From contig NZ_KB731325.1 in NCBI RefSeq assembly GCF_000353285.1, positions 448,381 to 512,380 on the forward strand: DNA of 64,000 bases. The letters are read 5' to 3'. The notes under the pieces are model-generated. The model saw nothing but the letters and a program-made list of their open reading frames with translations. It was not told where the DNA came from and did not search any database. Below are positions 53,447-62,809 of this stretch, piece after piece (within the stretch, counting starts at the first letter, position 1; each line of letters opens with the position of its first letter). The position numbers were made by a program, and so were the translations under genes. This stretch comes from Leptolyngbya boryana PCC 6306 (GTDB lineage Bacteria; Cyanobacteriota; Cyanobacteriia; Leptolyngbyales; Leptolyngbyaceae).

Positions 53447-56026
53447 ATGCTGCGGAATCTTAGTTCTGCCTTCATTCTAAGCCTTGGAATGGGGCTAGTC
53501 TCAGCAAATGCTGGAATCAGCCAAGTGACTCCGGACAAAACTCTTCCAACCCCATCTGAAGTGACTCCAGGTTGTACAAACTGTATTATCAATGGGGGAA
53601 TTCAGCGAGGTGGCAATCTATTTCACAGTTTTCAAGAATTTTCAATTCCAACAGGTGGACAAGTCCTGTTTAATAATGGGCTAGATGTTCAGAATATTTT
53701 CTCTCGTGTTACTGGCAGTCAGCCTTCAATCATTGATGGCATTCTGCGAGCAAATGGAATCGCCAATCTGTTTTTGATCAATCCCAATGGGATTCAGTTT
53801 GGGGTAAATGCTCAGTTGAATATCGGAGGCTCCTTTCTTGCAACGACAGCAGACGCAGTACAGTTTGACAATCGTACTCAATTCAATGCCAAATCTCCGA
53901 CACCTCTCTTTTCAAACCGCGCTCCTGTTGGATTAACCTTTACGAACCCTGCTCTAATTCAAGTCGATGGAGTAGGACATCAGCAGCTTGTCACTTCCTT
54001 ACAAGGTGGCTTCGCGAGTCGTCTTGCCTTTACTGGGCAAGGACAAGCAACATCTGGTCTGAGAGTTCAACCTAATCAAACTCTTGCGCTAATTGGTGGA
54101 GATGTCGTGCTAAATGGCGGTCTACTGACTGCACCTGCGGGGCAAGTTGAAATTGGAAGTGTGAAAACTGGAATTGTTGGACTGAGTAACACTGCATCTG
54201 GATTCAGGTTTGACTATACTCAAAGCTCTCAACTTGGAAGTATTTCTTTGTTGAAACAATCCGCGATCGACACCACAGGAGATCGATTTAGCAATATTCG
54301 ACTTCGGGGAAGCACAATCAATCTCAACGATGCTTCGTTGCTCGTCATTGAAAATACCGGAATCGGGACTGTTGGCGACATTGAGCTACAAGCTGACCAG
54401 CAAATCAATGTCATTGGACTAACTTCCTTCAATCGTCAAGATCAGCTGCCTCTCGTCCAGAAGATTTCGAGATCGATTACCAGCCTCACAACCTCTGGCA
54501 CTGGCGCAAATATTTTACTGAGCAGTCCTAATATCCGCTTAACTGACTCTGCTTATATTTCTGCGCTTACATTAGGAAATGGCAATGCTGGTAATATCCA
54601 AGTTCAAGCGAATCGCCTTGATATTCAGGGAATTGCGGAGACCGAAGCGGCAGCGATCGCAAGTAGCATGACAACTTCAACTTACGGAATTGGACGGGGC
54701 GGAAGCATTGATATCAATGCGAATCAGGTTGAAGTCTCCAGAAGTGGATTGATTTACACAACGACCTATAACCTGGGTCAAGCAGGTAATATTTCTATCA
54801 ACTCCCAAAGCTTATCGCTAGATGGTGGCGACCTACGGATTGCTGTTGTCGCGAATACGTTTCCATCGGCTGCATTAACATTTCTCCCCACAAGTTTAGG
54901 CTCGAATTCAGTGAGTTCAGCGAATAGCGGCAATATTTTTGTTCAAACTCAACAGCTTAGAGTAACGAATGGCGCTCAATTTGGAACAGTATCCTTAGTT
55001 TCTGGTCAAGCAGGAACGGTAACCATTAATGCTTCGGAATCTGTGACTGTAGAAGGAACGGCTCGCCCTACTCAGTTCGATTTAGATCCGCGACTAACAC
55101 CTGAAGTGCGACAGGGGCTGCTTCGATTTCAAATTGATCCCTCTAGTGTTAAGGTCGATCGTCCTGTTTCCAGCATTATTGGCTCAGGCGGCGGACTAAG
55201 AAATCTATTTACTGAGCAAGTTACAAATTTCTCTCTGACTTCAATGAGTCGGGCTGGAAGTGTAACGATTGATAGTCCCAAAATTCAGGTCAAGGATGCC
55301 CGAATCACGGTTCAAAATGCAGGAATCGGGGATGCTGGTGAACTGACGCTGAATGCGAATCAAATTCAACTCAATCGAGGAGGCGCAATCACAGCTTCTA
55401 CCTTCAGTGGTAACGGCGGAAACGTTGTAGTAAATGCAGATCAGCTATGGATAAGGGATAGAAGTGAGATTACGACGAATGCAGGGGCAGGCGGAAACGG
55501 AGGCAGTATTGGATTAACTTCGGGTGTCTTGGCTGTATTAAACAATAGTCGCATTAGCGCCAACGCGGAGCGCGGACGAGGTGGCAATGTTCAAATCACG
55601 GCTCAAGGCGTGTTTAATGACCGCAGTAGCTTAATTAGCGCAACCTCCGATCGTGGACCTGAATTCGATGGAACGGTTCAAATTAATGCACTTGAATCCC
55701 AACTTCAGCGATCGAGCTTAAGAGTTTTACCCACACCCGAAGGTTCTAAAATTGCGACAATTTGCCCCTCACAAGCCGATCCTCGTGCTAGTACGCTGAT
55801 CGATAACGGAACAGGCGGAATTCAAAGCAATCCAACTGATTCACTCAGTAGCCGTCAAGGATGGCTGCCAAAAGCTCCAGCTTCTACAACCCGATCGCAG
55901 CCAATCTTTCGATCAAATCCTTCAACTGAAATTCAAGATTGGGTACTCAACCCCGATCAAAAAACAGTGAGGCTCATCGTTGCAGGACGGGGCACTCCAT
56001 ACGCAACAAGCACTTCGCCTTGCTAA
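53447..56026 (+). CDS. Two-partner secretion exoprotein (TpsA, filamentous-hemagglutinin-type)
   Basis: 859 residues. A signal peptide (about 1-24, LSSAFILSLGMGLVSANAG) is followed by the TPS recognition domain (about 30-160): GGNLFHSFQEFSIPTGGQVLFNN, then NLFLINPNGIQFG, with the NPNGI hallmark. The rest is a beta-helix of Asn/Gly/Ser-rich repeats (NANQVEVSRSGLIYTTTY, ELTLNANQIQLNRGGAITASTF). It ends in a cyanobacterial-type tail (ATICPSQADPRAS, GWLPKAPAS). It would be exported by Sec and then by the TpsB pore encoded 80 bases downstream, and act as surface adhesin or effector. Confidence 0.9.
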   Translation: MLRNLSSAFILSLGMGLVSANAGISQVTPDKTLPTPSEVTPGCTNCIINGGIQRGGNLFHSFQEFSIPTGGQVLFNNGLDVQNIFSRVTGSQPSIIDGILRANGIANLFLINPNGIQFGVNAQLNIGGSFLATTADAVQFDNRTQFNAKSPTPLFSNRAPVGLTFTNPALIQVDGVGHQQLVTSLQGGFASRLAFTGQGQATSGLRVQPNQTLALIGGDVVLNGGLLTAPAGQVEIGSVKTGIVGLSNTASGFRFDYTQSSQLGSISLLKQSAIDTTGDRFSNIRLRGSTINLNDASLLVIENTGIGTVGDIELQADQQINVIGLTSFNRQDQLPLVQKISRSITSLTTSGTGANILLSSPNIRLTDSAYISALTLGNGNAGNIQVQANRLDIQGIAETEAAAIASSMTTSTYGIGRGGSIDINANQVEVSRSGLIYTTTYNLGQAGNISINSQSLSLDGGDLRIAVVANTFPSAALTFLPTSLGSNSVSSANSGNIFVQTQQLRVTNGAQFGTVSLVSGQAGTVTINASESVTVEGTARPTQFDLDPRLTPEVRQGLLRFQIDPSSVKVDRPVSSIIGSGGGLRNLFTEQVTNFSLTSMSRAGSVTIDSPKIQVKDARITVQNAGIGDAGELTLNANQIQLNRGGAITASTFSGNGGNVVVNADQLWIRDRSEITTNAGAGGNGGSIGLTSGVLAVLNNSRISANAERGRGGNVQITAQGVFNDRSSLISATSDRGPEFDGTVQINALESQLQRSSLRVLPTPEGSKIATICPSQADPRASTLIDNGTGGIQSNPTDSLSSRQGWLPKAPASTTRSQPIFRSNPSTEIQDWVLNPDQKTVRLIVAGRGTPYATSTSPC

Positions 56027-56106
56027 CTTGCATATTCTGAATTACGAACTTAAGCTAGAGATGGCGCATCACCACTTCAAGATCACCTCTACTTGTTGAG
56101 AGTACT

Positions 56107-57780
56107 GTGTTGCTAACTGCGTTACAAGCTCAAGCCCTTCCACTACAACCAATTCCTAGCTTAAATCTACCTCCAGCGACTCCAGCGACTCCACCACCGC
56201 TTTTGCCCCGTGTCAGTCCTCCTGAGATTATCAATTCTCCTAGTTCTCAGCCGGAGTCGCAAACTTCTTCCCCCCGGACAATTCGAGTCAAAGAGTTTAG
56301 GTTTCAGGGAAATACGGTTTTCACGCAACAACAACTGAGCGAAGTTGTTGCTAGTTTTATTGGGCGTGACATCAGCATTGCTGAACTACTTCAAACGAGT
56401 GCAGCAATCCGAAAATTCTATACGGATCGTGGCTATCTTGTTGCAGGTGCATTCATTCCAGAGGTAGGAAATGAGGCACTTGATCCGCAGGCTGCTATCG
56501 TCACGATTCGAGTTGTCGAAGGTACGGTTGAGCAAATCAAAGTGACTGGCGACGATCGTTTTGCCGAATATGTTCAATCTCGCCTCGAACGAGCAACTCG
56601 TCCAATTTTGCAGGAGCAGCGTTTAATTGAAGTGCTTCGACTTCTACAGGCTGACCCGCGCATCCAAACCATTTCAGCCGTTCTCAATCCCGGCACTGAA
56701 CCGAATACAAGGATTTTAGAGGTTCAAATCGCAACGAATTCAACGTTTAGCGGCTCTGTGGAACTGAATAATCAACGATCGCAACTTGTTGGAAGATTAG
56801 AAAGACGAATTGATCTAAAACAAGTCAACTTACTAGGATTGGGTGATGATCTCAGTCTCTTCTACGCCAACACTAATGGCAGCAATACGATAGGCACAAC
56901 CTACACGATTCCTGTCAATGTTCAAAACGGAACTGTGCAGCTAAGTGCAACGTGGCTAAATAGCCGAATTATTGAGGAACCCTTTGATGAAGCAGATATC
57001 CGCTCAAGTTCAACATTTTACGATCTAACCTTCCGTCAGCCAATTGTTCAACGAGCGACAGAAGAATCAATCCAAGAACTTGCGCTTGGCATTACAGCTT
57101 CTCATAGTGAAAGCCGTTCCTCAATCTTAGGTGTTCCCTTTCCATTGTCTCCAGGTGCAGATGATCAGGGACGAACTCGGATCTCAGCGATTCGGCTTTT
57201 CCAAGAGTGGACACAACGTAGCGATTCTTCTGTTTTCGCTGCGCGATCGCACTTCAGTTTCGGAATCAATGCCTTGAACTCAACGATCAATCGCGATGCT
57301 CCAGATAGCCGATTTCTGAGTTGGCGAGGGCAGTTTTTGTGGTTACAACGGGTTAATTCTCAGCTTGATATTTTCTTGCGATCGCAGTTGCAATTTAGCG
57401 CTAGCTTCGCTCCAGGTGGTGACCATGCTTTAGTTCCCACAGAGCAATTTAGTTTAGGTGGCTCATCTACTGTGCGGGGTTATGCGCAGAACGCGGCTCT
57501 AAATGATAACGGAATTTTCGGATCAGCTGAATTTAGAATCGGATTACTTCGCAACGATTCGACAAGCCTGCTCCTGATTCCTTTTGTTGATATGGGTAGA
57601 GCATGGAACAGGAATGGAAATGATTCCAACACGCTTGCATCTCTAGGATTGGGGTTGCAGTGGACTCAGAACGATCTACAAGTTCGAGCAAACTACGCCT
57701 TTCCATTGACGACCCTGGAGAATCAAAGCCCCCAAGCGAATCAATTTGACTTCTCAGTTCAATACAATTTCTCTTTTTAA
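56107..57780 (+). CDS. TpsB outer-membrane transporter (ShlB/FhaC/HecB family)
   Basis: 557 residues from a GTG. The first 25 residues are only weakly hydrophobic, so the signal peptide looks short or the start is atypical; no better start exists upstream because a TAG closes the frame at 56056. A proline linker (about 20-55) leads to POTRA domains (about 57-200, VKEFRFQGNTVFTQQQLSEVV, IAELLQTSAAIRKFYTDRGYLVAGAFIPE) and then a BamA-like 16-strand barrel (LNNQRSQLVGRLERRIDLKQVNLLGLGDDL, the TEQFSLGGSSTVRGY lid motif near 455). It is the partner of the TpsA just upstream. Confidence 0.9.
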   Translation: MLLTALQAQALPLQPIPSLNLPPATPATPPPLLPRVSPPEIINSPSSQPESQTSSPRTIRVKEFRFQGNTVFTQQQLSEVVASFIGRDISIAELLQTSAAIRKFYTDRGYLVAGAFIPEVGNEALDPQAAIVTIRVVEGTVEQIKVTGDDRFAEYVQSRLERATRPILQEQRLIEVLRLLQADPRIQTISAVLNPGTEPNTRILEVQIATNSTFSGSVELNNQRSQLVGRLERRIDLKQVNLLGLGDDLSLFYANTNGSNTIGTTYTIPVNVQNGTVQLSATWLNSRIIEEPFDEADIRSSSTFYDLTFRQPIVQRATEESIQELALGITASHSESRSSILGVPFPLSPGADDQGRTRISAIRLFQEWTQRSDSSVFAARSHFSFGINALNSTINRDAPDSRFLSWRGQFLWLQRVNSQLDIFLRSQLQFSASFAPGGDHALVPTEQFSLGGSSTVRGYAQNAALNDNGIFGSAEFRIGLLRNDSTSLLLIPFVDMGRAWNRNGNDSNTLASLGLGLQWTQNDLQVRANYAFPLTTLENQSPQANQFDFSVQYNFSF

Positions 57781-57806
57781 CGCTGCTTATTTAGGAGTTC
57801 TTCACC

Positions 57807-60311
57807 GTGAGTCGGATTCATCGTATTCTGATTTCTCTTTTCATGGGGCTATGCTTAGTTGTTGGGCTTTCATGGTTGCCTCAGATCGGTAATTTTGCCC
57901 GCGCTCAAGTCAATCAACCGATTGATCCGTCTGTGCTGACAAATGAAGGCTTTGCTCACTTCAATGCTGGAGATGCTGCTACAGCCCTGAAGACTTGGAA
58001 GAGAGCCGCTGAACTATATCATCAGCAAGGTTCTCAAGATGGGCAACTTGGAAACTTAGTGAATCAAAGTTTGGCAATGCGATCGCTCGGTCAATTCCCA
58101 CAAGCCTGTCAAGTCCTCGCAAGAGATGTGCTGAAATTGTCTGATTCGCTTTGCTTCAAACAGCTTTATCGCTCCAATACCTCAGCACAAGAATTTACTA
58201 CCGTAATTACGCAACTTCAGTTCACTCCAATCAGTCAGTTAGCCCTCTATCATCTGAGTGAAATGCTCCGGCTCATTGGTGACTTTCCCAATGCAAAGGT
58301 CGCGCTTGAAACCTTACTCAAACAAACTTCAAAGCAACCATCGATTCAAGAAATCTATCTCAGCTTTGGGAATCTTGAATGTGCTTCTTTTCTTCAACTT
58401 CGCGCTAAATTAGCTCGCTCTGCTGCCTTTGATGAATTTGGCACTATTTTGATTCAACTTTGCAATCAAGTAGAAAAAGCGCTTCAGTACTATCAATTGG
58501 CTGCTCGTACTGATGTAACTCGCGAGATTGCACAACTGAACGAATTAAGCTTTCTTGCCAATTTAACAAAATGGCTTCAAACCCAACAGAGCCATGACTT
58601 ACCAGAATTGCAGAAACTTGCTCAAACAGTTACAGAACGGCGTAAGGTACTTTTGCCGATCGTATTACAATCTGACTTTACAGAGCTTTCAGAAATTGAT
58701 CGAATCTATGCCCGACTAAATTTAGTCAATAGCTTGCTTGAATTTTCAGAGGAAAAAACTGCACAATCATTTGCGAACGCTATATGGAGCGAAGCGACCG
58801 CAGCCCTTCAGGCATCTCAATACCTACAAAATCAACGTGCAATCTCTTTTAGTCTGGGTGCTTTGGGACGGATATCAGCTAAATCTAAGAACTTTAGTAC
58901 AGCACAAACTCAACTGATAGAAGCAATGGCGATCGCACAATCAATCTCAGCCTGGGATGTAGCGTATCAATGGCAGAAAGAGTTGGCTCTCATTGCCAAG
59001 CAGCAAGACAATATTCAATCTGCGCTGAAATACTATGGTGCTGCGATCGACAGCCTAGATCAAGTACGGGGAAATTTACTGTCGATTACTCCAGATCTGC
59101 AATTTTCCTTTCAGGATCAGGTAGAACCAATTTATCGTGATTTCATGGCGTTGTTGGTCAGCCAACCCAATCCAAACTTGCGGCGTGTCATTCAAACCTA
59201 TGAGCGCTTGAAGTTAGCGGAACTTGAGAATTTCTTACAGTGTGGCAAACTTGAACTTATGCCTCTTTCTCAAAAATCTCCAACATCAAAATCAACGTTG
59301 TTCTATATTCTCGATCTCGATCAAACCGTTGGTGTGATTGTTCAAACCGAAAATCAGATGAAGTACTATACTGCAAATGCGGAAACTGTTAGAAACAGCG
59401 TAGATGGGCTTATCTTCAATCTGCAAAATGCGGTGCAAGATACTGAACTCAAACTGCCAAGTGAATCAGTTCTCAGAAGCTACAGTGAGCCTCTATATCG
59501 GCAATTGATCGCACCTGCTGAGCAAGCAAAATTGGTCGATGAGAAGTCTTCGTTAGTTTTTATCATGGACACTGCTTTTCAGGGAATTCCGCTCGGATTA
59601 CTGCATGATGGAACAGATTATCTAATTGCCCATTATCCAATGTCTTTGTCGATCGGCTCTCATCTTCGAGCCACACCGCATAGAGACAATAAGTTAACTG
59701 CCTTGGTTGCAGCACTCAGCCAACCTAGCCCTAGCTTTCAAGATCCGCGAGTGCGATCGCTAAAACTTCCTCTCTCTAATGTCGAATCCGAAGTACAAGC
59801 AATCCAAGCTATTTTGCCAGTAACAAAGCTATTAAACGAGCGGTTTACTCTAGCAAAGTTTCAGTCCGATCTCAGCAAGTCGTCCTATAACATCGTTCAC
59901 ATTGCAACTCACGGACAGTTTAGCTCATCCCCTGATGAAACATTTCTGATCGGATGGGATCAGTTAATTACTGCACCGCAGTTTAGTAGTTTACTCAAAT
60001 CAAGGTTTCAGCCGAACGCAGGTCTTGATCTTCTGGTTCTCAGTGCTTGTCAAACTGCGCAGGGGGATAAACGCTCTCCTTTAGGATTGGCTGGAATTGC
60101 AGCCCAATCAGGTGCAAAAACAACGCTGGCAAGCCTATGGCTAATCGATGATACCGCAACCGCTATATTCATTCGGCATTTCTATGAAAATCTGAAATCA
60201 GGACAAACCGCCGAAATCGCACTTCAGCAAGCTCAGATGAAACTCCGTCAAACTTCAGCCTACTCAAATCCTTATTTTTGGTCAGCTTTTGTACTAATTG
60301 GAGCAGCCTGA
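57807..60311 (+). CDS. CHAT-domain protein with TPR region, linked to the TPS pair
   Basis: 834 residues from a GTG. A signal or anchor (about 5-33) is followed by helical repeats (TNEGFAHFNAGDAATALKTWKRAAELYHQQGSQDGQLGNLVNQSLAMRSLGQ and later LYHLSEMLRLIGDFPNAKVALETLL). The C-terminal 270 residues are a CHAT caspase-like peptidase with the catalytic pair H702 (IVHIATHGQF) and C748 (VLSACQTAQGD). Both catalytic residues are present. CHAT genes beside TpsA-TpsB pairs are frequent in cyanobacteria; the peptidase may process the exoprotein or trigger on its loss. Its stop lies within the convergent gene at 60272-60931. Confidence 0.9.
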   Translation: MSRIHRILISLFMGLCLVVGLSWLPQIGNFARAQVNQPIDPSVLTNEGFAHFNAGDAATALKTWKRAAELYHQQGSQDGQLGNLVNQSLAMRSLGQFPQACQVLARDVLKLSDSLCFKQLYRSNTSAQEFTTVITQLQFTPISQLALYHLSEMLRLIGDFPNAKVALETLLKQTSKQPSIQEIYLSFGNLECASFLQLRAKLARSAAFDEFGTILIQLCNQVEKALQYYQLAARTDVTREIAQLNELSFLANLTKWLQTQQSHDLPELQKLAQTVTERRKVLLPIVLQSDFTELSEIDRIYARLNLVNSLLEFSEEKTAQSFANAIWSEATAALQASQYLQNQRAISFSLGALGRISAKSKNFSTAQTQLIEAMAIAQSISAWDVAYQWQKELALIAKQQDNIQSALKYYGAAIDSLDQVRGNLLSITPDLQFSFQDQVEPIYRDFMALLVSQPNPNLRRVIQTYERLKLAELENFLQCGKLELMPLSQKSPTSKSTLFYILDLDQTVGVIVQTENQMKYYTANAETVRNSVDGLIFNLQNAVQDTELKLPSESVLRSYSEPLYRQLIAPAEQAKLVDEKSSLVFIMDTAFQGIPLGLLHDGTDYLIAHYPMSLSIGSHLRATPHRDNKLTALVAALSQPSPSFQDPRVRSLKLPLSNVESEVQAIQAILPVTKLLNERFTLAKFQSDLSKSSYNIVHIATHGQFSSSPDETFLIGWDQLITAPQFSSLLKSRFQPNAGLDLLVLSACQTAQGDKRSPLGLAGIAAQSGAKTTLASLWLIDDTATAIFIRHFYENLKSGQTAEIALQQAQMKLRQTSAYSNPYFWSAFVLIGAA

Positions 60312-60931
60312 TTAGGAGAAAGCACGTTCAAGGTCTGCTCCCCGCTCAGAATCATCTGGTTCCCTCGATATGCACTGATAATGACGCGATAGGCGCTTCC
60401 AGGTTTAAGCGATGGCTGATTTGTTGGATAGCTGAGTTGGGTCCGCGTTGTTGCCTTGCTCCATGCCACATTTCCAAGTATCCGAACTTGATAACTCGTC
60501 GCGCTAGGAATTTCTTGCCAGCTAAATTCAGGACGAAGATTAGTAATATTGCTGTCAGGTTCTGTGATTTTTAATCGAGCCGTAATGCTCCCACGCGGAC
60601 GAACACAGAATGTTAGATTGTTTCCACACGCTTGAGGTTTGTCTTCTTGAGAAATGCCACATCCAGTCGGCGCAATTTGCCCATTCCATAGCTCTACAAC
60701 TTTCCCTGTTGCAAAGCAGAGCACGAGAAGCGATCGTGCCTCTCGCAGTTCGATTTTGTCTCCAACACAAAGCACATCCCCAGGCTTGAAGCGTTGATCA
60801 CTCTTTGTGAGAACGTAAGCGATCGGAACACATTGCCGAGGCGCAGAATATGCAGCAGAGAGGAAACTAGCGCTCGCGTTACTGACCAAGCACCCTATCA
60901 GCAGAATCTTTAGATTGACAAAACGAATCAC
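60272..60931 (-). CDS. Exported protein with fibronectin-like domain, unknown role
   Basis: 219 residues. Signal peptide at about 1-30 (LKILLIGCLVSNASASFLSA). Mature part one (about 32-115) is cysteine-containing and begins with RQCVPIAYVLTKSDQRFKPGDVLCVGDKIELREARSLLVLCFATGKVVEL; part two (about 120-205) reads as a single Fn3-like beta domain (LRPEFSWQEIPSATSYQVRILGNVAWSKATTRTQLSYP, LKPGSAYRVIISAYRG). This layout is common beside CHAT genes in cyanobacteria. It converges on the CHAT gene with 40 bases of overlap. No function is assigned to the family that I know of. Confidence 0.68.
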   Translation of the reverse strand: MIRFVNLKILLIGCLVSNASASFLSAAYSAPRQCVPIAYVLTKSDQRFKPGDVLCVGDKIELREARSLLVLCFATGKVVELWNGQIAPTGCGISQEDKPQACGNNLTFCVRPRGSITARLKITEPDSNITNLRPEFSWQEIPSATSYQVRILGNVAWSKATTRTQLSYPTNQPSLKPGSAYRVIISAYRGNQMILSGEQTLNVLSPNQAAPISTKADQK

Positions 60932-61080
60932 GATATTCTTTCATTCAACGACTTCAACCTGAGTAGTGGCAGATGCTTTCGAGAACCGTACCGCAATACG
61001 AACACGATTAAATCTATAGTAATCAATACTCTCGATTCTGAGGCGTAGAAAGGAATAAAGATTACTATTACTGCACGAAG

Positions 61081-62766
61081 TTAGAAGCCTCGTTTTGCAA
61101 GCTGAATTCGCCACTCTTTAACTTCCGGAAGTGGGGATTTCGTGGCTGAAAACAGGCATGTCTTGACTTCAGCATCCGACTCAAGCTTTCTAGCTTGTTT
61201 CACGAATGCCAGTAAACAATAAGTATCAATTCGTGAACCATCCAGCGATAAAGCACGCTCTAGTGCCGTCTGTGCTTCTTCAAAACGATTTAATCTAAAT
61301 AATGCCCATCCTAGATTTTTGTGCAGAGATGATAAAGTCTGCTCTGCTTGGGTCAGTTGAATGACAGATTGCACGAGCGAAACTGCTTCTATATATTGCT
61401 GCTGTCGATTCTTTAATCTTGCGAGGTTATTGATTGCCTGAGCTTTGGTTTCTGGTGAACCGTTTGCGGCTTTCATGTATTGGGCTGATGCTAAATCGTA
61501 GCGTTCTTGTCGATCGTAAATTGATCCCAAATTGTAGTAAGCCTCCCAGTAGTCCGGTGAAAGCGCGATCGCACGAGTGTAATGTGCGATCGCACACTCA
61601 TCATCTCCCAAGTAATAGCAAGACAACGCCAAATTATTATGGGCAATGGCTGAACGATCGTTCCATTTCAGCGCGATTTCAAAATCAGTCCGAGCAGATT
61701 GATACTGTTCTGTTCGGAGGTTTTCGGCTCCTTTTCGGAGATAGTCATTCGATATCCAGAGGCTGACTCCCCAACCAATTCCAAACACCAGCGAAGCAGA
61801 AATACTGGCGATCGACACTTTAAACCACCAAGAATTAATCCTCCGACTCACTCGAATCTGTTGAGGTAACTTCTCAGTGAGGTAAGTATAGATTTCAGTT
61901 GTAGATTGCGGTCGCTGGTAAGGTGACGCTGACATCATTGCATCTAACCAATCAGCAAAAGGTTTTGAAACTTGAGGGGCATGATGTCGCCAACGCAATT
62001 GATTCGTTTGTGAATCGATCAGATCGATAGGATTTCTTCCAGTAAGCAAACTCACCCAACTTCGCCCCAAAGCATAGAAATCGGAAGTCATCGTTGCTTG
62101 TCCATTCACTTGCTCTGGAGGTGAATAACCTGGCGAAGTGATGATCGTCGGATGATTAGATGAGATCGCATCTGTCTGCCCAAGTTCTCGCACTCCACCA
62201 AAATCGATCAAAGCTAGCTCACCATTAGGTTGTAGGATCAGGTTTGAAAGCTTAAGATCACGATGAATTAGATTGTGAGAATGTAAATAAGTCAAAACGC
62301 CTGGAAGGTCTTGTAAATTTTCAGGCGCGCATAACTGCCGCATCCATTTTAGTGCAATCGATTCAGAAGTTCTTCCGTTTTGGGCAACCCACTGCTCTAG
62401 TGTTTCACCCTTTATCTTCTCTAGTACTAAGCAATGCAGCGATCGCCCAGCAGGTGTATTGACAACAAAGTAATCATTGATATCCACTTTAGGGATATTT
62501 GGATGATCTAGCCAAGAAAGAACAGCGTATTCTCGTTCAAAAAGCTCTAGCTGTTTTGCGTCTGTTGTTTCAAGAACTTTTAGAATTTTTTGTTCATCTT
62601 GATCAAGTACATTGACCTTGAACACCTCGGTTTGAGGTGTTTGGGTAATCCGTTGAATAACTTGATATTTTGATTCGAGAATTAATAATGTTCCACAAGC
62701 TGGACAGTAATCTCTGATCGCTCCAGACTGTTGGCGCTCCGGACAAGCAGGGTTGATACAGTACAC
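61081..62766 (-). CDS. Ser/Thr protein kinase with N-terminal zinc ribbon and C-terminal TPRs
   Basis: 561 residues. Four cysteines at the start (C3, C8, C21, C24) form a zinc ribbon, as in cyanobacterial Pkn kinases. The kinase domain is about 35-290: an atypical glycine loop region, lysine in KILKVLE, complete catalytic loop IHRDLKLSN, DFGGV metal site and YSPPEQVNG. A membrane helix (about 328-348, VSIASISASLVFGIGWGVSLWI) is followed by about five TPRs (SAIAHNNLALSCYYLGDDECAIAHYTRAIAL, YWEAYYNLGSIYDRQERYDLASAQYMKAA). It lies 43 bases after the NB-ARC-type gene on the same strand, so they may be one unit. Confidence 0.9.
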   Translation of the reverse strand: MYCINPACPERQQSGAIRDYCPACGTLLILESKYQVIQRITQTPQTEVFKVNVLDQDEQKILKVLETTDAKQLELFEREYAVLSWLDHPNIPKVDINDYFVVNTPAGRSLHCLVLEKIKGETLEQWVAQNGRTSESIALKWMRQLCAPENLQDLPGVLTYLHSHNLIHRDLKLSNLILQPNGELALIDFGGVRELGQTDAISSNHPTIITSPGYSPPEQVNGQATMTSDFYALGRSWVSLLTGRNPIDLIDSQTNQLRWRHHAPQVSKPFADWLDAMMSASPYQRPQSTTEIYTYLTEKLPQQIRVSRRINSWWFKVSIASISASLVFGIGWGVSLWISNDYLRKGAENLRTEQYQSARTDFEIALKWNDRSAIAHNNLALSCYYLGDDECAIAHYTRAIALSPDYWEAYYNLGSIYDRQERYDLASAQYMKAANGSPETKAQAINNLARLKNRQQQYIEAVSLVQSVIQLTQAEQTLSSLHKNLGWALFRLNRFEEAQTALERALSLDGSRIDTYCLLAFVKQARKLESDAEVKTCLFSATKSPLPEVKEWRIQLAKRGF

Positions 62767-62809
62767 ACAAAATAAGGCAATAAAATCGCACTATGTGATA
62801 CTAGCTGAT

